Shown: positions 1 through 6,386, counted from the first letter of the stretch. The stretch: DNA of 6,545 nt from an uncultured Collinsella sp. (GCA_905197585.1 CAJJZO010000104.1:1-6545), one strand, 5' to 3'. Numbers and translations are program-made. The notes: generated by a model not told the origin, from the letters alone.

Positions 1-58
1 GGGGCATGCCCCGCCTCTTACACCACATCTCTGCGCGCTACCCGCTCGATTTGTAAAC

Positions 59-102
59 GTCCGAAAATCCACGCTCGTGTGTCCGAAAATCACGTTCGTC
101 AC
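59..102. repeat. Two-copy tandem repeat, 21-22 bp unit
   Basis: Copy 1 (59-80) and copy 2 (81-102) both begin GTCCGAAAAT, followed by (C)CACG[C/T]TCGT. They differ by one missing C, one C/T change and the last two bases. The repeat lies 45 bp downstream of the metA stop, in metA's 3' region. On the minus strand each unit reads roughly ACGA(A/G)CGTG(G)ATTTTCGGAC, containing a small self-complementary core and a short T-run. It might be a decayed terminator pair or a dispersed intergenic repeat of the host; the sequence alone does not decide. The rest of 1-146 shows no gene, only a 12 bp palindrome GGGGCATGCCCC at 1-12. Confidence 0.6.
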
Positions 103-146
103 GCCGCGAGCACAGCAACGGCCGCAGCAGCAACCACAGCTACAGC

Positions 147-1073
147 CTAGTGCTCCTCGCCGGCGCGGGCTAGGTCGTAGGGCGTGGTCTGGTAGACGTA
201 GTAGTTGAGCCAGTTGGTGTAGAACAGCTGAGCCTGGCTGCGCCAGACGTTGCGCGGCTCGGCGGTGGGATCGTCGCCCGGGAAGTAATGCGCCGGCACC
301 TGAGGGTTGAGCCCGCGCTTCACGTCGCGCTCGTACTCCAGGCGCAGCGTATCGGTATCGTACTCAGGGTGGCCAAAGACAAAGAAGCGACGGCTGTCGG
401 TCGACTTGACGATGTACAGGCCCACCTCGTCGGACACGGCCACGACCTCAAGCTGCGGCTCGGCCTCCACGTCCTCGCGACGCACATCGGTGTTGCGCGA
501 ATGCACAGCATAGAAACGGTCGTCAAAGCCGCGAACCAACGGGCTTTGCGGCTTCACCAGATAATGCTCAAACACGCCGCTCGCCTTTGCCGGCAGGTCA
601 TGCTTCTGGATGCCGTAATGATGGTACAGACCGGCCTGCGCGCCCCAACAAATATGCAGCGTAGAGTGCACGTGCGTGGTGGACCAATCCATGATCTGGC
701 AGAGCTCGGGCCAGTAGTCGACCTCCTCGAACGGCATCTGCTCCACCGGCGCGCCCGTGATGATCAGGCCGTCGTAGTGGATATCGCGGATGTCGTCGAA
801 CGTGCGATAGAACGTCTCCAGGTGGCCGGCGCTCACGTGCGTGGCCTCGTGCGTCTTGGTGCGCAGCAGGTCCACCTCCACCTGCAGCGGCGTGTTGGAG
901 AGCTTGCGCATGATCTGCGTCTCGGTGGCAATCTTGGTGGGCATGAGGTTGAGGATGAGCACGCGCAGCGGGCGGATGTCTTGGTGCAGCGCGCGGTACT
1001 CGGTCATGACAAAGATGTTCTCGCTCTCGAGCTGCGCGGCGGCAGGGAGGGCGTCGGGGATGCGAATGGGCAT
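147..1073 (-). CDS. metAA: Homoserine O-acyltransferase, MetA family, predicted acetyl-CoA-specific (EC 2.3.1.31)
   Basis: A cytoplasmic enzyme that acylates the hydroxyl of L-homoserine, the first committed step of methionine synthesis. The 308 aa length and the N-terminus MPIRIPD are typical of full-length MetA. The glutamine-amidotransferase-like fold shows the acyl-enzyme cysteine C142 in HICWGAQAG and the H235/E237 pair in FGHPEYD. Specificity: residue 111 is Glu in the stretch [17 protein letters not shown]. In the characterised Bacillus cereus MetA, Glu111 selects acetyl-CoA, whereas Gly at this position in the E. coli enzyme goes with succinyl-CoA. Acetylation is therefore the better prediction; the usual label homoserine O-succinyltransferase is probably wrong. 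The start is supported by AAGGAG 5 nt upstream (1079-1084). The stop is TAG. It is divergent from the dehydrogenase, and no methionine gene adjoins it inside the window. No SAM riboswitch or T-box is visible in the short leader. Confidence 0.95.
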   Translation of the reverse strand: MPIRIPDALPAAAQLESENIFVMTEYRALHQDIRPLRVLILNLMPTKIATETQIMRKLSNTPLQVEVDLLRTKTHEATHVSAGHLETFYRTFDDIRDIHYDGLIITGAPVEQMPFEEVDYWPELCQIMDWSTTHVHSTLHICWGAQAGLYHHYGIQKHDLPAKASGVFEHYLVKPQSPLVRGFDDRFYAVHSRNTDVRREDVEAEPQLEVVAVSDEVGLYIVKSTDSRRFFVFGHPEYDTDTLRLEYERDVKRGLNPQVPAHYFPGDDPTAEPRNVWRSQAQLFYTNWLNYYVYQTTPYDLARAGEEH

Positions 1074-1101
1074 GGATGCTCCTTACGAGTCAGTTGCAGC
1101 T

Positions 1102-1107
1102 ATGGTA
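1102..1107 (-). promoter_or_regulatory. Weak -10-like box for metA
   Basis: On the minus strand TACCAT (4 of 6 to TATAAT) lies about 28 bp before the metA start, giving a leader of about 20 nt. No convincing -35 is seen at 16-18 bp. It is offered only as the best candidate in the 210 bp divergent region 1074-1283, which otherwise holds the dehydrogenase promoter and no gene. Confidence 0.25.
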
Positions 1108-1240
1108 CAACGAGCGGCCCCGTCCGCGCGAGCACATCGCCCAGCGATACCGTCAGCGGCCCAAATCGCTCCAAAAGTAGAGATTAAGGCATGCCCAAAA
1201 ATCTATGGCGCTTTAGCCTAGCAAAGTGGCAACAGGACGC

Positions 1241-1246
1241 TACAAT
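1241..1246 (+). promoter_or_regulatory. -10 box of the dehydrogenase gene
   Basis: TACAAT (5 of 6 to TATAAT) lies 37 bp before the ATG at 1284. The -35 region is poor: CTAGCA at 1218-1223 with a 17 bp spacer matches only 3 of 6. The predicted start near 1253 gives a leader of about 30 nt containing AAAGGA at 1271-1276. The position of this box argues against the in-frame ATG at 1191, which lies upstream of it. Confidence 0.45.
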
Positions 1247-1283
1247 GGTTCGACGCGAAAAACTCGGCCGAAAGGATACATAT

Positions 1284-2261
1284 ATGTACCAGACGCGTAA
1301 GATCGGTGTGGTCGGCCAGGGCCACGTAGGAGCACATGTCGCCAACAGTCTGCTCATGCAGGGCATTGCCGATGAGCTGTACCTGTGCGATATCAACGAG
1401 GCCAAGGTGACGTCCGAGGTCCAGGACCTGCGCGACTCCCTTTCGTTTGTCCCGTACAACACCAAGATCGTCAACTGCTACGACCACTACGAGGAGCTTG
1501 CCTGCTGCGACGTCATCGTCAACGCCGCCGGCAAGGTCGCGCTGGCCGCCGGCAACCGCGACGGCGAGCTGTTCTTTACCACCGACGCCGCCCGCACCTT
1601 TGCCAAGTGCATCGTCGACGCCGGCTTTGACGGCATCTTCGTGAGCATCTCCAACCCCTGCGACGTCGTGTGCACCGAGCTGTGGCACCTGACCGGCTAC
1701 GATCCCAAGAAGATCATCGGCTCGGGCTGCGGCCTGGACTCCGCCCGCCTGCGCACCGAGATCTCCAAGAAGGTCGGCGTGAGCCCTAAGTCCATCGACG
1801 CCTACATGATCGGCGAGCACGGCTTTAGCCAGCTTGCCGCCTTTAAGGCCGCAACCATCGCCGGCAAAAACCTCAACGAGCTTCAGGCCGAGAACCCCGA
1901 CAAGTACGCCTTCGACCACATGGAGGTCGAGGAGCTTGCACGCAAGGGCGGCTACGTAACCTACCAGGGCAAGCAGTGCACCGAGTACGCCGTCGCCAAC
2001 TCCGCCGCGCGCGTCTGCGCCGCAGTTCTGCACAACGAGCACGCCGTGCTTTCCGCCTCCACGCTCATGACCGGCCAGTATGGCGAGGAGGGCATCTTCA
2101 CCTCCCTGCCGTGCGTGATCGGTGCCGAGGGCGTCGAGGAGGTCTACACACTCGACCTTTCCGAGCACGAGCTCGAAGGCTTCCACAAGAGCTGCCAGCA
2201 CATCCGCGACAACATCGCCCAACTCGACTGGTGGGATGCCGAGGCCTACGACGCCAAGTAA
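1284..2261 (+). CDS. NAD-dependent L-2-hydroxyacid dehydrogenase of the lactate/malate dehydrogenase family (L-lactate or L-2-hydroxyisocaproate type)
   Basis: Predicted to interconvert a 2-oxoacid and its L-2-hydroxyacid with NAD(H), a cytoplasmic NADH-reoxidising step in fermentation. The 325 aa protein has a Rossmann motif GQGHVG (11-16) with D36 at the end of the second strand, which favours NAD over NADP. It also has SNP with N124, the catalytic D152/R155 in LDSAR, and the proton-relay H179 in GEHG. It departs from standard lactate dehydrogenase in two ways. The usual GEHGDS is GEHGFS (F181), and the mobile substrate loop (about 83-98, GKVALAAGNRDGELFF) is longer than the usual GxxxxxGESR form, with R92 the likely substrate-binding arginine. 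Both features, and the overall resemblance, recall Lactobacillus L-2-hydroxyisocaproate dehydrogenase, so branched or aromatic oxoacids are possible substrates. ATG 1284 is chosen over in-frame ATG 1191 because AAAGGA lies 7 nt upstream and the fold begins immediately. Confidence 0.88.
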   Translation: MYQTRKIGVVGQGHVGAHVANSLLMQGIADELYLCDINEAKVTSEVQDLRDSLSFVPYNTKIVNCYDHYEELACCDVIVNAAGKVALAAGNRDGELFFTTDAARTFAKCIVDAGFDGIFVSISNPCDVVCTELWHLTGYDPKKIIGSGCGLDSARLRTEISKKVGVSPKSIDAYMIGEHGFSQLAAFKAATIAGKNLNELQAENPDKYAFDHMEVEELARKGGYVTYQGKQCTEYAVANSAARVCAAVLHNEHAVLSASTLMTGQYGEEGIFTSLPCVIGAEGVEEVYTLDLSEHELEGFHKSCQHIRDNIAQLDWWDAEAYDAK

Positions 2262-2303
2262 GCCGCTGGCTCCGCAACCTTACCAATCTATGCGCGATAC
2301 CAA

Positions 2304-2352
2304 GCGGGGCCCGCCCCGCAAACCCCCCCCCGGCCCCCGGCCCCCCCCCCCC
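2304..2352. other. Homopolymeric C tracts (G-rich on minus strand), quadruplex-prone, in a convergent intergenic region
   Basis: A 7 bp hairpin (GCGGGGC 2304-2310 with GCCCCGC 2313-2319) is followed by C9 (2323-2331), GG, C5 (2334-2338), GG and C12 (2341-2352). CGGCCCCCG (2331-2339) can also pair with CGGGGGCCG (2359-2367). The minus strand, and thus any SIS-gene read-through RNA, carries G12-CC-G5-CC-G9, which satisfies a G-quadruplex pattern. The run lengths may vary biologically or be miscounted in the assembly. No coding content is seen from 2262 to 2448. Confidence 0.7.
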
Positions 2353-2361
2353 ATACCACGG

Positions 2362-2399
2362 GGGCCGCGGCTTAAATCCCCGGCGCGGCCCGCTTTTTT
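2362..2399 (+). terminator. Rho-independent terminator of the dehydrogenase gene
   Basis: A perfect 8 bp stem GGGCCGCG (2362-2369) / CGCGGCCC (2384-2391) with a 14 nt loop is followed by GC and six T (2394-2399). It lies 101 bp after the TAA of the dehydrogenase. On the minus strand the T-run becomes an A-run before the hairpin, so it is not a classic terminator for the converging SIS gene, although the folding there may still slow polymerase. An alternative long pairing between AAGCGGGGCC (2302-2311) and GGCCCGCTT (2387-2395) is possible. Confidence 0.65.
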
Positions 2400-2448
2400 G
2401 ACTCACACGACACGCTTGCGAATCGAAGGTGAATGCTTTCCCCGTTAC

Positions 2449-3417
2449 CTAGTACTGCTCGATGCCCATGTAGCGACGAACCTCGGGGCTGTGGTCGAAG
2501 ACCTTGCCGCGCGCGGCGCGCAGCTCGCAGCTCATGTTGTAGAAGAAGATCGGCTCCAGGTACGAACGCACGCTGGCGGGCACCTCGCCTACGCCGTACT
2601 CGAGCGCGTCGAGCACCATGACCGTATCGGTGTGCGTGTTGAGGAACGCCAGCGCGCGCTCCTCCATGGGGCGGCACTCCCCTGCGCCAAGCTGCACAAA
2701 GTAAAACACGCCGGGCTCGGTGGCCTCGAAGGGACCGTGGAAGTACTCGCCGGAGTGGATGTAGCAGCAGTGCTGCCACTGCATCTCCATGAGCGAGCAA
2801 ATCGCCATGGCGTAGGTCTGGCTAAAGTTGGGTCCGGAGCCCAGGATATAGAAGAACTTGTGCTGCTGACAGAGCTCGGCAAAGCGGGCGCCCAGCTCGG
2901 CGTTGACCTTCTCGCGGGCGGCGGGCAGCAGCGCATCCATCTGCTTTAGGCCCTCGTACATGTCGGCGAGTGCCTCGTAGCCTTCCTGCTGGTCGAGCAG
3001 CTCGGCGGCGATCAGAGCGCCGATGCCCTGAGGCACCTCGGCCTGCGGCACGCCCTCGCCCCAGGGGTAGACCCAGGTGGTCCACTTGCCGTTGTCGATC
3101 TTGGAGCCCTCGCAGTCGGTGAGGGCAACGACCTCGGCACCGGCCGCCAGCGCCATCTCGCAGCCGTCGACGACCTCTTGCGTGTTGCCGCTGTGGCTGC
3201 AGGCAATAACGAGCGACTTCTCGCCAAGGCTCTTGGGGGCCATCAGGCAAAACTCGCGTGCCGTGTAGACCGTCGAGGTAAACGTGGTGGCCTCGCGCTT
3301 GAGCAGCTCGTTGGCCGGCATCAGGTCGATCATCGAACCGCCACAAGCAATCCAAAAGACGTTCTCAATCTTGCCCTTGCGCTCGATGATTTCCTGAACC
3401 AGATCATGTGCGTTCAT
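2449..3417 (-). CDS. FrlB-like SIS-domain sugar-phosphate deglycase/isomerase
   Basis: A cytoplasmic enzyme of the SIS (sugar isomerase) family most like fructoselysine-6-phosphate deglycase FrlB and the related FraB/GfrF enzymes, which split phosphorylated Amadori compounds into hexose phosphate plus an amino acid. The 322 aa protein carries two SIS domains. The first has the phosphate-binding loop SHSGNT (74-79). The second has GSGP (193-196), then E211 (LMEMQW) and H227 (SGEYFHGP). The 16-residue spacing matches the catalytic E488/H504 pair of the GlmS isomerase domain and the equivalent E/H pair in FraB. The C-terminal HSPEVRRYMGIEQY matches the HNPDERRY ending of FrlB. It is somewhat shorter at the N-terminus than E. 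coli FrlB. The start is supported by AAGGAGG 9 nt upstream. No kinase or transporter gene adjoins it, so the substrate is inferred only at family level. It has its own promoter with flanking repeats that may bind the GntR regulator encoded just upstream. Confidence 0.85.
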   Translation of the reverse strand: MNAHDLVQEIIERKGKIENVFWIACGGSMIDLMPANELLKREATTFTSTVYTAREFCLMAPKSLGEKSLVIACSHSGNTQEVVDGCEMALAAGAEVVALTDCEGSKIDNGKWTTWVYPWGEGVPQAEVPQGIGALIAAELLDQQEGYEALADMYEGLKQMDALLPAAREKVNAELGARFAELCQQHKFFYILGSGPNFSQTYAMAICSLMEMQWQHCCYIHSGEYFHGPFEATEPGVFYFVQLGAGECRPMEERALAFLNTHTDTVMVLDALEYGVGEVPASVRSYLEPIFFYNMSCELRAARGKVFDHSPEVRRYMGIEQY

Positions 3418-3470
3418 CCTGATGTTCCTCCTTGTGGGGCGGCTTTGAGCGACGGCGGATCGTACCTGCT

Positions 3471-3490
3471 GTCGTTCTATGTTGTCCTAT
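3471..3490 (-). promoter_or_regulatory. Candidate operator 1 (start-site proximal)
   Basis: The minus strand reads ATAGGACAAC ATAGAACGAC, two imperfect copies of a decamer in direct orientation with one helical turn between them. It matches operator 2 at 17 of 20 positions. It touches the last base of the -10 box and covers the predicted transcription start near 3483, where a bound protein would block initiation of the SIS gene. Confidence 0.6.
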
Positions 3491-3518
3491 TTATAGCACG
3501 CACGATGACGCTCGTGAA
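3490..3518 (-). promoter_or_regulatory. Sigma70-type promoter of the SIS gene
   Basis: Read on the minus strand: -35 TTCACG (3513-3518, 4 of 6 to consensus), 17 bp spacer, -10 TATAAA (3490-3495, 5 of 6). The predicted start near 3483 gives a leader of about 66 nt ending in AAGGAGG before the ATG. Because this promoter lies between gntR and the SIS gene, the latter can be transcribed separately from the recQ-gntR unit. Confidence 0.65.
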
Positions 3519-3532
3519 GCCATTTCGCCAAA

Positions 3533-3552
3533 CTTGTTCTATGTTGTTCTAT
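3533..3552 (-). promoter_or_regulatory. Candidate operator 2 (upstream of the -35)
   Basis: The minus strand reads ATAGAACAAC ATAGAACAAG, two decamer copies differing in one base. It is 62 bp from operator 1, close to six helical turns, so both sites face the same side of the DNA. It begins 9 bp after the gntR stop and ends 14 bp before the -35 box. The paired arrangement suggests cooperative binding or a small loop; the neighbouring GntR protein is the obvious candidate ligand. Confidence 0.6.
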
Positions 3553-3561
3553 CTGTGGATG

Positions 3562-4317
3562 TTAGATGTCGAACACGTAGCGCGAGCCCACAATCTTTTG
3601 ACGCCCAAGCAGCAAGGGCCGCTCGTCCGCATCGGTAAAGTACGCCTCCATATAGAAGAGTGGCTCACCGACCGGGATCTCGAGCAGTGGCGCGACTTGA
3701 GCGTCGGCAAGCGCAATCTCCACGGTACAAGGGTCGGATTTGAGCGGCGCGCGGCCCGAATGCTCGGCAACGAGCGCAAAGATTGAGTTATCGGTGAGGT
3801 CCTCGTCGGCAAGCGTCTGCAGATAGGGATGGTCAGCCAGCACAAAGGCGTTGTTCTCGAGCATGACGGGCACGCCGTCTGCCGTGCGCACACGCTCGAC
3901 CACGATGAGCTCGCAGCCGGGCTCTACGTCAAAGAACGCCGCGTCCTCGCGCGTCGCCGCAACCACCGTGCGCGATACCAGGCGCGCACCCGGCACCATG
4001 TCGTTGGCAGCGCAACCCTCGGAAAAGCTCTGAACGTCACCCTTCTGGACAATCTTGCGCTTGAGCTTGGGCGCGCACACGAACGTGCCCCTCCCCTGCT
4101 GGCGGTTGAGATACCCCGCGCGCGACAGCTCCTCGATGGCGCGGCGCACGGTGATGCGTCCCACGCCGTAGTACTTCGCGAGCTCCATCTCGGAAGGAAT
4201 GCGCGAGCCGGATGCGTACACGCCACGCGCGATCTCGCCCTTTAGGTCGTCCATAACCTGCTGGTACAGCGGCACAGCGGACATCTCAGTGCGCTCGGTT
4301 TTATCATCGGATGCCAT
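3562..4317 (-). CDS. GntR-family transcriptional regulator, HutC/UTRA subfamily
   Basis: A cytoplasmic ligand-responsive DNA-binding protein, usually a dimeric repressor released by a sugar phosphate or related metabolite. The 251 aa protein has an N-terminal winged helix (about 14-82): VPLYQQVMDDLKGEI, then the family signature SGSRIPSEMELAKYYGVGRITVRRAIEEL (37-64), and the wing GYLNRQQGRGTFV (68-80). A UTRA effector domain follows (about 95-245). The start is supported by GGAG 7 nt upstream, inside the 3' end of recQ. M12 is a possible but less favoured start. It begins 2 bp after the recQ stop, so it is probably co-transcribed with recQ. The likely target is the SIS gene immediately downstream, whose promoter carries paired repeats. 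FrlR, the E. coli fructoselysine regulator, is of the same subfamily, which supports the link to an FrlB-like enzyme. The effector is unknown. Confidence 0.93.
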   Translation of the reverse strand: MASDDKTERTEMSAVPLYQQVMDDLKGEIARGVYASGSRIPSEMELAKYYGVGRITVRRAIEELSRAGYLNRQQGRGTFVCAPKLKRKIVQKGDVQSFSEGCAANDMVPGARLVSRTVVAATREDAAFFDVEPGCELIVVERVRTADGVPVMLENNAFVLADHPYLQTLADEDLTDNSIFALVAEHSGRAPLKSDPCTVEIALADAQVAPLLEIPVGEPLFYMEAYFTDADERPLLLGRQKIVGSRYVFDI

Positions 4318-4319
4318 CG

Positions 4320-6296
4320 TTATGCTCCATTCCGTGCATGCTCGGACTCAAACTCTTCAATCGCCGCCATAAACTGCTCGCCAAAGGCGTCGGCCTTTTT
4401 CTCGCCGATGCCGTTGACCTGGATAAGCTCGTCGCGCGTCTGTGGGCGTAGGCGGCACAGGCCGCGCAGGGCCTTGTCGGAAAAGACCATGTACGGCGCC
4501 ATCTCCAGCTCCGTCGAGATCTCCTTGCGGAGGGCACGCAGGCGCTCGAACAGCTCGGCATCGTCGCCAACACGCGGGCGCTGATCCAGCTCGGCCTCCT
4601 CGCGCAGCAGATCGACGGCGCGGCGGGCGCGGGCCGAGGCCTTGCGCTTGGACGCACGACGCTTAACGGTAAAGGCGAACGCCTCATCCTCGACCTCGCC
4701 GGCACGCGGACCCAGCCCCACGACCGGGTACTGCCCCTGCGAGGTGGCCAGATAACCGCGGCCGCACAGCTGGCCGATGATGTCCTTGATGCGCCCGACC
4801 GATTCGCTCGACAGCTCGCCGTAGCCGCGGTCCTCGTCCAGATGCATCTGGCGAATGCGCTCGGTGTTGCCGCCGTGGAGCACATCGGCGATCAGCGACT
4901 TGCCAAAGCGCATGGGACGCGTGGCCACATAGCGCACAGCGGCGCGAGCCATATCGGTGACGTCCTCGACCTCGAACTGTGTGAGGCAGTTGCTGCAGTT
5001 GCCGCAGCCCTCGGCGTCGTCTGCCGTGCCGCCCGTACTGGCCGCGGCATGCTCGGCCGCGGCCTCGTCGCCAAAGTAGCGCAGCATGTATTCGCGCAGG
5101 CAGCCGGTGGTATTGCAGTAGCCCTCCATCTGGCTGAGCAGACGATATCGATTCTGGAGCGCCCACGCGCGCTGCTCGTCGTCGAGCGCCTCATCGGCAG
5201 CATCGCCGCGGTCGATCAGAAAGCGGCGCATGCGAAAATCGTTGCCGTTCCACAGCAAGTAGCAGCTGGCCGGGTCGCCATCGCGGCCGGCGCGGCCCGC
5301 CTCTTGGTAGTATGCCTCGATGCTCTCGGGCACGTTGTTGTGGATCACGTAGCGCACGTTGGGCTTGTCGATGCCCATGCCAAAGGCGTTGGTGGCAACC
5401 ATCACCTGGATATCGTCGTCGATAAAGGCGCGCTGGCTTTGGCGACGGGCGTCGTTGCCCATGCCGGCATGGTAGCGGCCAACGCGAATGCCGCTGGGGC
5501 CCAGCGCCTCGGCAAGCTCGCCGGCGAGTGCATCGACGGTCTTGCGGGTCGAGCAATATACGATGCCGCTCTCACTCGAATGCGCGATCACATAGTCGCG
5601 CACCCACGCGGCCTTGGCCTTGTCGCCCATCTCCTCGCAACCAAAGTAGAGGTTCTTGCGATCGAAGCCCGTCACTACCGTCGCGGGGTTTTGCAGACCA
5701 AGCATCTGCTGAATGTCCGCGCGCACACGCTCGGTCGCCGTAGCGGTAAAGGCCGCCACGATGGGGCGCTGCGGCAGGGAATCGATGAACTCGCGAATCT
5801 GCAGGTAGGCGGGGCGGAAATCCTGACCCCATTGGCTTACGCAGTGGGCCTCGTCAATGGCCACGAGCGGCACGCCAATGCCGCCGTCCGCCGCGGCCTC
5901 CCGCGCAAAGGCCAAAAAACGCGGCTCGAGCAAGCGCTCGGGCGCCACGTACATAAGCTGGTAGCGGCCCTCGCGCGCCCGCTTGAGCACGGTGTTTTGC
6001 TGGGCCGGAGTAAGGCTGGAGTTGAGATAGCTGGGTCGCGCACCCGCCGCGAGCAACGCACGGGTCTGGTCCTCCATAAGCGACAGCAGCGGACTCACCA
6101 CAAAGGTGATGCCGGGCAGCATGAGCGCGGGCACCTGGTAGCAAATGGACTTGCCGGCGCCCGTGGGCATAACACCCAGCGCATCACGACCGGCAAGGAT
6201 CGCATCGACCATGCGGTCCTGTCCCGGGCGAAACGAGGTGTAGCCAAAATAGGCGCCGAGCGTGTCGAGCGCCATCTGCTGCATGCTATCGGTCAT
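4320..6296 (-). CDS. recQ: ATP-dependent DNA helicase RecQ
   Basis: A 3'-5' superfamily 2 helicase that unwinds forks, gaps and joint molecules in recombination and repair. The 658 aa protein shows motif 0 (FGYTSFRPGQ, 17-26), Walker A PTGAGKS (44-50), DEAH (148-151), and the RecQ aromatic-rich loop CVSQWGQDFRP (152-162). It also has TATAT (184-188), the motif V region ATNAFGMGIDKPNV (301-314), and motif VI QEAGRAGRDG (331-340). Zinc-binding cysteines are C399, C431, C434 and C437. The first two are about 15 residues further apart than in E. coli RecQ because of an Ala/Gly/Asp-rich insert (about 412-428). A winged-helix RQC region follows, then a C-terminal HRDC domain (about 575-650) with VNGIGEKKADAFG. 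It is complete and slightly longer than the 609 aa E. coli protein. AGGA lies 4 nt before the ATG; in-frame M5 and M8 are alternatives. Confidence 0.97.
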   Translation of the reverse strand: MTDSMQQMALDTLGAYFGYTSFRPGQDRMVDAILAGRDALGVMPTGAGKSICYQVPALMLPGITFVVSPLLSLMEDQTRALLAAGARPSYLNSSLTPAQQNTVLKRAREGRYQLMYVAPERLLEPRFLAFAREAAADGGIGVPLVAIDEAHCVSQWGQDFRPAYLQIREFIDSLPQRPIVAAFTATATERVRADIQQMLGLQNPATVVTGFDRKNLYFGCEEMGDKAKAAWVRDYVIAHSSESGIVYCSTRKTVDALAGELAEALGPSGIRVGRYHAGMGNDARRQSQRAFIDDDIQVMVATNAFGMGIDKPNVRYVIHNNVPESIEAYYQEAGRAGRDGDPASCYLLWNGNDFRMRRFLIDRGDAADEALDDEQRAWALQNRYRLLSQMEGYCNTTGCLREYMLRYFGDEAAAEHAAASTGGTADDAEGCGNCSNCLTQFEVEDVTDMARAAVRYVATRPMRFGKSLIADVLHGGNTERIRQMHLDEDRGYGELSSESVGRIKDIIGQLCGRGYLATSQGQYPVVGLGPRAGEVEDEAFAFTVKRRASKRKASARARRAVDLLREEAELDQRPRVGDDAELFERLRALRKEISTELEMAPYMVFSDKALRGLCRLRPQTRDELIQVNGIGEKKADAFGEQFMAAIEEFESEHARNGA

Positions 6297-6327
6297 GGTT
6301 TCCTAACGTCCAAGTCATCTGCCGCCG

Positions 6328-6333
6328 ATTATA
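6328..6333 (-). promoter_or_regulatory. -10 box of the recQ-gntR unit
   Basis: A perfect TATAAT on the minus strand lies 31 bp before the recQ ATG, giving a leader of about 24 nt. No recognisable -35 hexamer is present at 16-18 bp (the region reads GGGCAC/GGCACC), so strength cannot be judged. Confidence 0.55.
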
Positions 6334-6386
6334 CGCCGCCACGCGGACCGGTGCCCCACGGTTGCCGGCCACGCTCATTCTGCGGG

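Noticed and set aside
1..12. GGGGCATGCCCC palindrome as a terminator or operator
   Set aside because: It is a 12 bp palindrome with no loop or T-run, at the cut edge of the window; too little context to call.
59..102. The two-copy tandem repeat as a CRISPR fragment
   Set aside because: The units abut directly with no spacers, and there are only two imperfect copies.
288..1187. 299-codon open frame on the plus strand opposite metA
   Set aside because: It overlaps the whole of a well-conserved metA and has mirror-frame composition and no recognisable domain.
1191..1283. 31-residue N-terminal extension of the dehydrogenase from ATG 1191
   Set aside because: The -10 box TACAAT lies inside it, the family fold starts right at ATG 1284, and 1284 has a good AAAGGA site.
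1074..1283. Possible SAM riboswitch or T-box before metA
   Set aside because: The leader predicted from the nearest -10-like box is only about 20 nt. I found no conserved riboswitch or T-box elements; the only inverted repeat noted is a 6 bp AGCGAT/ATCGCT pair (1143-1148, 1165-1170), too small to interpret.
1218..2222. 334-codon open frame on the minus strand opposite the dehydrogenase
   Set aside because: It is a low-complexity Val/Gly/Ala/Asp translation antisense to a clear dehydrogenase, so it is a shadow frame.
2122..2949. 275-codon open frame spanning the convergent intergenic region on the plus strand
   Set aside because: It runs from one gene's shadow through a Pro/Arg/Gly homopolymer translation into the antisense of the SIS gene, with no domain.
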